Position numbers and translations under genes: made by a program. A stretch of DNA of 64,000 bases from Oxyruncus cristatus (lineage: Eukaryota > Chordata > Aves > Passeriformes > Cotingidae), in assembly GCA_013399855.1 (NCBI GenBank), contig VXAY01002820.1:28873-92872 (forward strand), in the 5' to 3' direction. Below are positions 13,043 through 23,600 of the stretch, piece by piece. Positions within the stretch are counted from its first letter, which is position 1; each line of letters begins with the position of its first letter. Below the pieces are notes generated by a model, which did not search any database, had not been told where the DNA came from, and saw only the letters and a program-made list of their open reading frames with translations.

Positions 13043-14869
13043 TTATATATTTTTGTGGACATAGGAAACAGTTTTAGACAGATTGATGTTATTGTGCAGT
13101 GGTTCTCAGAGGCTGAAAGACAATTTATCATTTTGGGGAAGACAGTGAACAGCACTGAATAGTAGACTTCCTCAAGTGAACTGATGACTCCTTTTCTTGC
13201 ACTGAGATAGCTTTGCTAACTGAAGGTTGTACTGTTGACTTGATCTCTATTTCCCAAATGGCTTCCTAATTTTTGAAAAAAAGAGATTTGGATTGCAAGT
13301 CTTCTCAATATCATGCAGTGGCTGGACCTCAGTCCTTTGAGAGGAGGCACTTTAATAAACCCTAGACGTCCTCCCAAAACAACCGTCCATCTGATCTCCA
13401 TTGCGCAACAGAAAAACACCCTGAGGATGGAGAAAGGTTGCTGCATCTGGGAACTTCTTAACACTGCTATGCAATCTCCCCCATGCTCCTGGGAAGGAAA
13501 AGAGTGGAGGAGGAATAGAAACAGTTCTGGATTGTTGCCATTGTCCTTTTCCTACATCCTCACGAGGAAGAGAGCTTGAGGTTTTGGAGAAGAGAGATGA
13601 TGCTGAGGACCATGTAGAAAGGGGAGGGGTGGATGGGGATAATGTGAGTGCACAGAGTCAGGCGCTGTGCAGAAGAAGAGTTTACTTTATCAGGGGGAGA
13701 GAGAGGTGATAAAGGTGGAAATAAATCAGATGTCAAAGCGTGTCTGCTTTGGGAAGGTAGAGCAGGAAAAAACTTTGGGATTTTCAATTGTAGCACACAA
13801 GTTGTCATCCTAACAGTCAACTTTTTATATTTTAAATCCCTGATGGTGACTATAGTCCACAGAATAAATGCTGCTGCCTGGTACAGTCTTAGTTTCTCCA
13901 GACACCATCATCTTCCTTCTGTGCACAGAAATCCAGCATGTTGCTTTGAACTTGCTCTGTAGTGTACCATTCCTCCTTTGATCCTTGTCTCAGCCAGGGG
14001 CAACCACATCAGTTCTGCAACTCACAGGCCCTCTACCAAAGGAACTGAGACTGGATTAAGCAGCAATGTAGGCAGAGGTGGAAACACTTCTTGGGAGAAA
14101 ACAGCAGATAATGTCGTTCAGTGTTTTTCAAGGGGTATGTGGTGGTAAGAGTAAACAAACACAAGATTGGAAAAAAGTCTTATTACAACTTACTTTTTAG
14201 ATATATGGTCTAACTGTGAGTTAAAAAAACCCCAAACAACAAACCAGCAAGCAGCAGCATTTTCAGTGTCTCTATCAGATTTGCAAAATTAACGTTCCCT
14301 TTGAACCTCCACAAAACAACCCCAGCCAGATAACTGCAATGAAAATCACATCAACAACAACAAAATTTTAAATCCCCCAATCCAGGAACAAATCAGAAAG
14401 AAAAACACCCCTAGGAAAAGTAAACTAATAAGATAACCTTCACAAAACCCTTGCCCTCAGCAGTGTTTCAATCCAAAAAATGGGTCAAAAAAAGCCATGA
14501 ATTCCCTTAAGTCATGCAAGGCTTTGCTAGTGCCACTGATTTTATGTGGAGGATGCTTGGAAGCTGCACCAGCAGAAAGGAATATAAAGCCGCAAGACAG
14601 ATCTACATCTGCAAATGGAGTGCTTCAAATAACTTCCAAATGCATCTTGGCTTTGTTTCCCTTAAACTGCAAGCATCTTGTAAGCCACTTTTGAAACTTT
14701 TAGTCAGCATCTGCACAGTGGCTTTCTCTGCAGCATAAATGGACTAGTGGGCTGGGAAACGTGGTTTGCGGGGGGAGCCACGGGAGGTGGAAATCCTCGG
14801 AGTGCAGCACAGAGTTTAGGATTGCAGAGGAAGCTGAGGCCTCCAGCCCTGCACAGGAAGCAATCTTAG

Positions 14870-15056
14870 AGCAGGCCTTAAATGCCAGATTCCAGGCAGA
14901 GTTTAACTAACCACTGACAGCTCTGTAAACAAAGCAGGGACAAAAAGAGAGCAGCTTTCCCTTTTCTGGTAGTCATTTTTGGTTTGGGGGCTGCAGGGGA
15001 ATTCTGTAATACTCGGCTTGATGGGATATAAACCAAGGCTGGCAAGGCTTTGTATA
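14870..15056 (+). promoter_or_regulatory. CALD1: Candidate smooth-muscle (gizzard-type) CALD1 promoter
   Basis: A TATAAA box lies at 15027-15032. Upstream are three near-CArG motifs, each one base off consensus: CCTTAAATGC (14876-14885), CCTTTTCTGG (14960-14969) and TCATTTTTGG (14973-14982). The block is locally less AT-rich than its surroundings and lies about 0.8 kb upstream of the MDDF exon on the same strand. It is established that the chicken gizzard-type caldesmon promoter depends on a CArG-like element. That this block is that promoter is inference from position and motifs; no transcript evidence is available here. The alternative is that the true promoter lies further upstream and this is plain intron. 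Confidence 0.35.
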
Positions 15057-15108
15057 TGAAGAACTGTAAAGGGGAAAATACTTCATGGATTAAAACTTAA
15101 AGAAGAAG
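15057..15108 (+). other. CALD1: Possible noncoding first exon of CALD1
   Basis: If transcription starts about 25-30 bp after the TATAAA at 15027, a leader would run from about 15057 to 15108 and end at an acceptable donor, AAGAAG|GTAGGG (GT at 15109-15110). It could splice to the acceptor at 15807-15808 ahead of the MDDF exon, removing an intron of about 700 bp. The exon start is a guess from the TATA spacing, and the donor fits the consensus only moderately. Confidence 0.2.
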
Positions 15109-15228
15109 GTAGGGCACGGGGAAAAATCGTGGATTAAACTACAAAAAAAAATAATGCTACTTTTTGTTCTTTGAGGAGGTTTTGTAAATAGTTTGGCTTC
15201 TGTTGGGTGATATTTAAAAGTGGTGGCT

Positions 15229-15340
15229 TATTATTCTTCTTTTCTGTTTTCACTCTCTTTTCCCCCCCCTACTTTTTTCTCTCCTCCTTTTTTTTTCTCT
15301 TTTCTTGTTTTTTCCTCTTTTCACTTTTTTTCCGTTTTTA
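15229..15340 (+). repeat. Long polypyrimidine tract
   Basis: About 110 nt are almost entirely C and T on the + strand, including an eight-C run (from 15262) and a nine-T run (from 15289), with only scattered purines. The tract lies between the candidate promoter and the MDDF exon, about 470 nt before that exon's acceptor. Such tracts can bind PTB-like proteins in RNA or form triplex DNA. The Phe- and Ser-rich open frames crossing it are a product of the composition and are not genes. Confidence 0.8.
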
Positions 15341-15808
15341 TGAAGGGCGGGGTGGGAATGGACAGACAAGGGCTCACTTTTGCAAAACTTTTAATTATTT
15401 GTGAAACTAAAGAAAATAAGAACTCTCTTGTACAGTGTTTTTACTGCTCTGGTGAAAAACTTGAAACTTAAAGTTAAAATAGTGCTGAATTCCTGCTTTT
15501 GTTTGTGGAAAAGACCTGTGATGTTACAAATAGCTAGTCTGTAGCTAGCAGATGTATACAGTCCTTACTTAAAGCATGTTGATTTAATTTTAACTAGGAA
15601 ACTAAACGCAGGCACGGGCTATGTTTATCCTACAAGATATTTCATTAATCTTGTTTATCTCAACAATGCGGAGGAAGTTAACTTTTTTGATGGAAAAAGA
15701 AAATAGTTACAGCAAAGTTAAAACAGCAAAACAAAACTAAATGGACTCAGTTGTTTAAACACATCCATTGTGTTTTCTCTCTCATCTGAGTGATCCTCTC
15801 CCTTTTAG

Positions 15809-15849
15809 ATTTGGATCTTTTCAGAGCTTGAAACGCTTAAACACCCACC
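15809..15849 (+). other. CALD1: 5' UTR part of the MDDF exon of CALD1
   Basis: The preferred exon start is 15809, after the acceptor CCTCTCCCTTTTAG (AG at 15807-15808), which has a good pyrimidine tract. A second possible acceptor, TTTTCAG, would start the exon at 15825. A TAA at 15838-15840, in frame with the ATG, shows that this segment is leader rather than coding sequence. The bases before the start, CCACC, give a near-ideal Kozak context. Confidence 0.65.
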
Positions 15850-15920
15850 ATGGATGACTTTGAACGCCGCAGAGAACTCAGGAGGCAAAAGCGTGAGGAA
15901 ATGCGCCTTGAAGCAGAGAG
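15850..15920 (+). CDS. CALD1: Caldesmon, gizzard/HeLa-type N-terminal coding exon (partial gene)
   Basis: This is the first coding exon of caldesmon, an actin-binding regulatory protein that binds tropomyosin, myosin and calmodulin, inhibits actomyosin ATPase in smooth muscle and stabilises actin filaments elsewhere. It encodes 23 complete codons, MDDFERRRELRRQKR followed by EEMRLEAE, plus two bases (AG) of codon 24, then the donor AG|GTGAGG at 15921. The highly charged Arg/Glu helix is the known start of smooth-muscle h-caldesmon and of one l-caldesmon class; the N-terminal region of the family binds myosin. The ATG is chosen because it sits in a CCACCATGG Kozak context with an in-frame TAA four codons upstream. 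The phase-2 break matches the alternative exon at 54826-54872. The next shared exon (expected to continue with YQRNDDDEEE) was not found before 64000, so the following intron exceeds 48 kb. The identification rests on remembered family sequence and is very secure. Confidence 0.96.
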
Positions 15921-18900
15921 GTGAGGTACTACATACGGAAAATGGTGCTGGTGGGTTCCCTTTGATTAGCAGTGACTTTGAGAATTTCTCAAATTCCAAA
16001 GTATGCTATAGCTAACCAAAGAGTCCTTGTGCTAATGATATGAGCCATAAAATACCTTTAGTTAATATTGTGGGAGAGATGAGGGGTGTACAGTGTCTAA
16101 TTTGCTTAGGCTGTTGTAAATGTCCTGGCTTCTAGTTATTTTGTTATATGGATAAATGTAAACATCAAAGGTGGAATATGAGTGCATGAAATCATTGACA
16201 GGGAAGCTCATGCTCAGATGGTATATGGGTGTTGTGCAGAAGGGATTGTGCTTGTCAGACATTTATATATGTTTGATAATATGCATATTAGAGCTAAAGT
16301 TATAAGATATAATTGAAAGCTGAGATAAACTTGGTATATGCAGTATAGCATATCTGTTAATTGTCTGCCATTACTATGCAATTGCTGCTGTGTTTGTACT
16401 GCCTGTTGCTTTTATTCATTTATAGTCATTTATGTGGGCAACAACGGTAGCATCTGCTACCAGTTATTACAGATTTATTTTGGTGAAAATGAAAGCAGAA
16501 CTTGATGTGGGTATAATGTTGTCAATTTATGAAAGAAACACCCTGAAAATACTGGGAATGACATTTCATTAACTAATGTGTTTTACACTTGCGAAGAGAA
16601 TTGTACATTTATTTTTCTAATGTCTTCACTGATATAAAGATTTGATTTAGTTTATTAATGCTGTGCTGATTTAAAGAAATAAAAGCTAGGTTTAAGCACA
16701 TTTTGTTCCCATTTTTGTACTCCATTCTGAATATGGACTTCATTTTCATTTCTGTCCTTTCCCATGATCTGCCAAAACCCTGATGTTTTGGATTCTGAAT
16801 GCTGTAGAAGAAAAGTCATTTTTCAGAGCAGTTTTAAATGAAAGCCAGCAGAATGCAGTATACTTTGTATGCTTGCTTTGAACTTTTTAATAAGGTCCTG
16901 ATACATCAGCAACTGTCTAATGGAAATCGATGATACTTGGGGGGCAGGAGGGAATCCCAGGTAGACGAGACGCAATAGCTACCTTTCTTCACAAAGGAAG
17001 TGCTGCCATGCAAAACTGGGAATGTGAGCTCTTGTCAGGCTATACACTGAACCCATGAGCTCTGGAAAGCAGCACTGTTGCTGGCAGATAAATAAACTCA
17101 TGTGAAGTGTGGTGGCCAAAGGGAAATGAGGTGGCAGCCTCCCTTTGTACAATGCAGCCATTGCCATCCCTGAAAGGCAGAGGAGCAAATGTGCCATGCA
17201 CTAAACTGCCAGAAAGTTTCCCCTGGGCCTGGGGCTGTATGTGTGTGTTGGGCAGCATGGGAGGGACTGCAGAGCCCATACTAGTGTATGGTGTAAGCAC
17301 ATCATGTTTGTATACTTGCAGTGCACTTGTGCTTTAAGAAAATTTGTTTATGGAGAGGCTCAAATTTTAGGTTTTTTTGTGAATAGAGACCCTGGGTGGC
17401 CTGTGAAGGATGCTGGGAGGTGTAATTTGGAGGGTGCTTTCTACTACAGAAAAGTGTCACTTGACTTCCCTTTGAAGACCTCCAAGCTCTTATGTGAGTG
17501 TGCAGAGAGCTGTGGGGTGGCCTGGGCATCAGCCATGGCTGGCTTGTGAAGGCAGCAGGGAGCTGGGGGTAAGGATTCTGCCTTTGCTACTATTGAAGCT
17601 TAAATCCAGGGCTTCAGGTATATATCCCACCCCTGCTTTTGGAAAGTGTTTTAGCCATGTCTAGGGTGGCTTTGTTGGGATTTAGTGTGGTAGTCTTCAT
17701 GGAGGAGGGGAGCTCTATGGCAGCCTGGCCAGAGGAGAAGGGCCTAGGTCTGTGTCCCTTTTTTCTCCCAAATTGCTGCACATGCGCTTCATGGCCTTTC
17801 CCACACATTTGAAGCCTTTTAACAATAAGTTGCTGTACGCTAAATCTTGCTGTACTCCCTCCACTGCTGCCAACTTCAAGCATTCAAGTACCACGAGTCA
17901 GACTCCTTTAAAGTCACCAGACTGCTTTAAAAATGTTGAGATCTTAAAAGTAATTTAGTCTGGCTTTTTTATTTTTTTTGCCTTAACAATAACAGAGCCT
18001 GATTCTCAAATTCAGATATGACTCTGGAGCCAGGATGTCCCAAAATCTGCTCCAGCAGGGGTAACATGGAGGAAGAGCTGAGCTCAGTGTTCGCCCCCAT
18101 TGCATTGCACTGCTCATGTCTAGTGAAAGGCAGCAGCATTGGGGCAGTTACTAACAAATGAATATGTGATGCTGGATTGGTTTTGGCGAATTCAGATTTT
18201 TGAAGATTTGTTCTCTTACGCGTCATGAGCTACAGCAGGCTTTCCTCTGAACACTTTCAAGCATTTTATGAAGTGAATTGTGCAGTCCTAAGGTGCAGTG
18301 TGGAGGTTGAAAATGCTCCATCAGCTCTGAGCACTGGTACCTGCTGCTTGGGCAGAGGACATTTCCCTGCACCATTCCGTCAGTGGGCTGTAGCCTGACT
18401 ATGGGGAAACCACCACTGGTTGTAAGCATTTCCATTGGAAGATGGACAGATGGATGATTGTGTAGGCTGTAACATGTTTGCTAGGTCTTCCAGACACTGC
18501 TTAGACTTCTTTGAATAGAACAGTAAACCCTGAAATGCAAGCATATCATATCAAACAGTATTTGTAGCTCAGCCAATTTCAGCAACGCATTTTGCCATTT
18601 CCTGGAATGAAGGTACATGAAATGCATGTCTTTCTAGCCTGATGCCTGTGCCCAAGAAAGACTGAGGGGTGAAAATGTGTTGTAGCAGCATGGACTCATG
18701 CACCACATGCCCAAGAGGAAGTGACTTGATGTTATTGTGCCTTTACCAGGGGCCAAAGGCCATGTTAGGACTGATCAGGATATATGTGCCCTCAGATTCC
18801 CAAGTGTTTGTGATGCTGGAGCCACTGGTGTCCAGCTGTTTAAGTCTAATCTTTGGAGAAGTTTAGTGTAAGTTCAGTCCTGGAAGTCTGGTGTTACGCT

Positions 18901-20336
18901 TTGTGTTTTGGGTTTTTTCTGTCAGAAATCATTTGGAAATGATGCTTTGTTGCGCTGTGTAGCCCTTGCACTGTGGGTTCTTATGCTTAGGATTGAGCCT
19001 GTGAAGAGGCCGGTTTTGCCTTTTGAAGATCAACATTGCGTTTCACCCTTGGTATGTGCTGTGGCTAGTAGTTCATACTGTGGCAACTCAGATACAAATT
19101 GACACCAACTCACAAAGCAAGTGGTTTTTTTGGCATTTTAATCTCTTACCTTTTCTAGGTATCCGACACATTCTGGATTCCCCACAAAGGCTTGTTGTGC
19201 CCACCCAGAAATTTTGTCCAGACAATTTTTTTTTTACTATTTATATTTGTCTGGATCTCTGGAGGCCTATCAACATATTTGTAGCAGCACTGCAGACCTG
19301 TCTAGGGGACATGTGTCCAACAGCAGACATAGGGGACTTTGTCCAGCTTCATCCCAGGCTATCAGATTTATTACATGTGCTGAGGCTGGCGGAGACCCAG
19401 CAGCTCTTTTACCTCATGGGAGAACAAGGCTTTTCAGGCATAGACTGGGAAACCCAGGACAAAGTACAGCAGTGTTAACTGAGCCGGTCTCCTGGCATTT
19501 TGCATCTGCTCTGTATTGATCAGGTGTGAGGTCAGGAAAAAAAAGGACCCTACTAGTCATTTGGGTGATGGGATGTGCTATGTCTTTAACTGCTCTGTGG
19601 CAAAGCCAAATCTTTGTCCTGCTCCCCAGAGAGAGAGGGAGTCCTTTGCCTGGGATGATGGTTGTATAAAGCTCTGAGGTACCAGTCCAGAGCTGGCTGA
19701 AATCAGTGTGAAGCTTTCCACAAACTTCAGTGGGGTTTGGATTAAGCCCTACCTTAGTTATTCCAGCCAGCTGATTTATGAGGCCGTCTCAGTGGCAACC
19801 TTGAAGGAGCTGGATGAATGCTTCGCCCTCCCAGCCACAAGGTACATACTGTGCTGGAGTGTCAGGCCTGTTACAGAAATGGGTTTCACTTAAGTAACAG
19901 GAAAAATCCCATATGTAATTGAAGCACAGGGGATTGATTTTCAACAAGGGAAAAAACAAATACCACCTGCTGCTTCATGCCTCTTCCTAGGCAGTAAAAT
20001 ATGCTCTCTTGAACAAAACCATTGGGTTTTGTCATTTTGATGTTGTAACTGACACTGGAAGAATTTTGCCTGGGGTTGGGTAGAGGGTGTGTTTGTCTAG
20101 CGGAGAGGTGCTTTCTGAGTATCTTGCTGATGCACTTTGGTCTGCCACAGAAAAACTGAGATGAAATACTTCTTCAAGTGACAATAGACCTAATTCCTCG
20201 ATTTCAGCATAATTGAGAGAAAAAATTGGCCCCTTCAACTCTCTAAAGAATAGTTCTCAGGTCAATCTATTTAGCACTTTTACAACTGAATGATTTGCCA
20301 TTGTGTTTTCATCTCTCCTTGGAGTTTGTGTTGTGT

Positions 20337-20359
20337 GTTTTGTTTGTTTGTTTGTTTAT
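20337..20359 (+). repeat. (TTTG)n microsatellite
   Basis: Several consecutive TTTG units lie directly after a GTGTTGTGTG stretch. This is an ordinary intronic microsatellite. Confidence 0.85.
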
Positions 20360-20687
20360 AATTGTACTAGGAAGCTGATCCAATTTACTTCATTGTCATA
20401 CCATACGACTGAAGACTTCAGGAAGGTCATTGTCAGACTGGTCTCCACTTAGCTGAAGCTTAACTTTTAATCTTAACCACAGCTTTGCCCTGCGTAATGT
20501 TTTTCCCTAAGGGACTGCAGGTCATTTCATGGGGATAGGGCAAAGAGAAGTGGCTATCTCAAATCAAATCACAAATCACTGAAAAGACTCTCTAAATCCA
20601 TCCTTTAAAATGTTCTGACAGGGGTCACAGTTGTCCTGACTAAAGGGCTCATCTTTTTGCAGACCAATCAGATAGTACTAAATATAC

Positions 20688-20697
20688 CCTAAAAAGG
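20688..20697. promoter_or_regulatory. Perfect CArG box inside a palindrome
   Basis: CCTAAAAAGG matches CC(A/T)6GG exactly. It is centred in an 18-bp palindromic block, ATACCCT-AAAA-AGGGTAT (20684-20701), so the half-sites extend symmetrically beyond the core. It lies about 4.8 kb downstream of the MDDF exon in the first intron, a common place for SRF-dependent enhancers. Function is inferred, not shown. Confidence 0.4.
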
Positions 20698-23600
20698 GTA
20701 TGTGAGTAGGACATACAGAAAAACATTGCCATTAAAGCTGTATGGTTCCTCATAAATTATTAAAAGCAGTAGTTAAAGATTCTTTAAAAAAAAAAAGTAA
20801 AAGGATCCAACACTTCAATTGCAAACTCCTTCCAGTCTCTCAAACAGTTTTATAAAGCAGTGTGGTTCATGTTCATGGATGTGGGTTGGGGAATGCTCAT
20901 AGAAATAACCCAGCTTGCAAGTCAGGGATGGCAGCAGACTGCAGCAGCCTTAAAGTCTCCTGGAGTGGTAACTTAAATGCAACTTCAGTTAAAAAGAGGG
21001 CACATGGTTACTTCCAAAATTTATCTTGGTATGATTGAAAAAGGAGTCAAGTGAATTTCAGTCCAGATCTGTGAAGGCATGTACAGAAACAGAAAGACAT
21101 TTAACATTTAACTGTTCCTGTTGAGTCTGGTATAGCTTAGGTAAACTTACAAAGGACTGATTCATCAAGTTAAGAAGGTAAATCCAGCAGGGTACATCTT
21201 TGCAGGACAGTGAGAAGCATGTTTCTTGTCTTCTGGAGAGGTAAGACAGGATATACTTGTTTCCATAGCCTCTTAATGATTCTGGAGAACCAGGAAGTAT
21301 CATCTTTGTCATCCACAGAAAGTAAACAATTTCCTTTGCCTGTCCAGGATGGTGAGGGTAAGTGTGTGTCCATGTTAGATCAACATTGAATGACCACAAA
21401 TAACTTCTGAAGATGCTTCTCATTCCTGCAGTGGCGTTTTCCCTAGTATAGAGTGTACTTTAGTGACAAATGTGAAACAGTGTTGGGAGTTTAGGAATGA
21501 ACATAAATACTTCCTCTCCATTTTTTACTTTTTTTCTTGAAAGACTAGGACTTGCCCATTTCTTGTTCCCAAGTGCCTGGTTATATTTTTATTAAAGAGT
21601 ATTCAGAGTGCTTCAATTGTGCTTCAATTCAGGCTTGTGTACAGGGAAAGGAGCACATGATCTTAATAAAATTTTTCAATGACTGCATGTTTAAACATAA
21701 GAGAAGCTGGCTGCATACATATACCATGTCATTTCCCAGTGTTCATGTTTTATTTCACAACTGTATTTCCCTAAAAGTTCAGTCTCTGTCCTCTTGAGGG
21801 CTGTGCCCTTGTCTATTCCAAGCCTCTTCTGCTACTAGAACAGAAACTACAGTGGCTTTATCTCTCCACAAACTTCATATATCCTGAAGTTGCAAATACT
21901 TTGAGGGTTTCTCTTTGTCTTTCTGTAAAATATTCACCTTCTGGTAGAGCTGAGACATGATATTGTGTGCCCAAGAGTTAAATATTAAGACAGTGAATAA
22001 ATAGGATTAGAAATGAGTGCGAGTTGAGAATAAATTGAGGCACAGTGCTCCAGTTGTTAACCTGTCTCCACAGCTGTCTTGAACTCCAGGACTGACAGGA
22101 CGTATTTGAATTGTTGAGATGAGTTTGGCCCTTCACATTGCATTGCTGTTTTGCAGTTCTTGGAGCTCATTCTTAACCCAGAGAGAAAAGCATGACTCAG
22201 TGGCTCATTAAAGCATGCTCTACTGCAGTCATTCTCAAGTGAGAGTGGATATTACACAAGTCTTTGCTATTACAGCTTTTCAAATGCCCTGGAGGAAATA
22301 ACCAAACATATGCAAAGCTCAGTAGAATTTATGGCATAATTTTACAGCTACTGTGTGGTTTTTTTGAATTATATTTTCTTTAACATAGTTGTGATGAAAT
22401 GTTTTATAAAAGAGACTTTGTTCTTCCAAATAAGACATGTAGAGTATGAACTTTACTGAGCTAAACCAACTGCAATTCATAAGCATACAACAAAATCAGG
22501 TCCTTAGTATTTCATATAGTAATCCATATATATGTCAAGATCATTCTGTAATCTGTGTATTACGTGTCCTGTACCAGCCAAACTTTTAAGAGGACGGCCC
22601 AAATCTAGCACCCAGACAACTAGCAAGATGCTCCATCTCTAATCCCGTTCAGCAGAGTGGCAGGTGGGCTTTGTAAACACCAAGAAATTTTGGAAATTCC
22701 TGGGTGAAAAGAGAAATCCTATCCTATAACCAGATAACCCACCTACCACCAAAGGGAAGTCTGCCTTTTTTTTTCCTACGGTATATTTATGAGCTTTAAC
22801 TAGATTGAAGTCCTTCATGAACCGGATCTTATTTAAATGCCTAATAAATATGGGCATGGAGACACAGCTTTTGGTGCTCAATATTTACAATTTTAGTATG
22901 CTTAATTAAAAGGGCACCATATGAAGAGTAATACAACATGATATTTTACCATGATTTTCAGAATTAGACCAAAACATAGGCATTGCACAAAAAAAATTGT
23001 GGGGCTGAAGAAATGTAGCTGATTCAGTACAAATACATGTCAGTGGTTTTCCTGCCATGTTTTGTTGAAAAATAACATTTCTTTAGTATGTTATATGCAA
23101 ACCGGCAGTATGCAGTCTATTAAGCTAGAGTAGCCTGCAGTGCTCTTGCAGCACTGTTCATCTGTCATTGCACCTTCAAACAGTGTGAACCATATCTGCC
23201 CTCTGAATTTGCTCATACAAAAGGCTTCAGATACTTGAAATGCAAAAAAGCTGCATTAACTGAACATTGGCCTAAGTTTACGAAGGTAGAGAGCCTTCAA
23301 ACTTCCCGTACCAGCCACAGTGGAGCAGTGTGATGTCTGTGTCTATACCTATGTATGTCCCTTGGAGGCAGACACAGCACCTCAGATGCCCCAGTAGCAT
23401 TTTCTGTTATCTGGTAACGAGTACTTCAGCCCTTCATGTAGGTTACCTTCAGTTAACTCCATAAAGCAGAGACCAAAGACACTGTTCTAAAGTGACCCAA
23501 AATAAAAGAGGTTCAGTTCTTCATTCTCAGTATACTTTTATCGGAGTCTTTCTTAGGCAGACGAAGACTTCATCTTCATTGATCTGGACAGCCAGTATCA

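Larger units (their letters stand above)
9719..14739. other. Noncoding upstream region of CALD1
   Basis: No coding exon is recognised in this stretch. Two things stand out and are listed separately: a perfect CArG box at 12913-12922 and an AT-rich perfect hairpin at 13012-13042. A CArG-like A-run, CCAAAAAATGG at 14473-14483, has seven rather than six A/T bases between CC and GG and is imperfect. The longest open frames (about 104 codons) show no recognisable domain. Confidence 0.5.

Noticed and set aside
14473..14483. CCAAAAAATGG near the candidate promoter
   Set aside because: Seven A/T bases separate CC and GG, so it is not a perfect CArG box; mentioned only as context.
15207..15471. Phe/Ser-rich plus-strand frames of 65-83 codons
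   Set aside because: They are created by the polypyrimidine tract composition.
19023..19478. Plus-strand open frame of 151 codons
   Set aside because: It has no recognisable domain, an overlapping 101-codon frame in another phase, and no splice or promoter context; chance length in intron.
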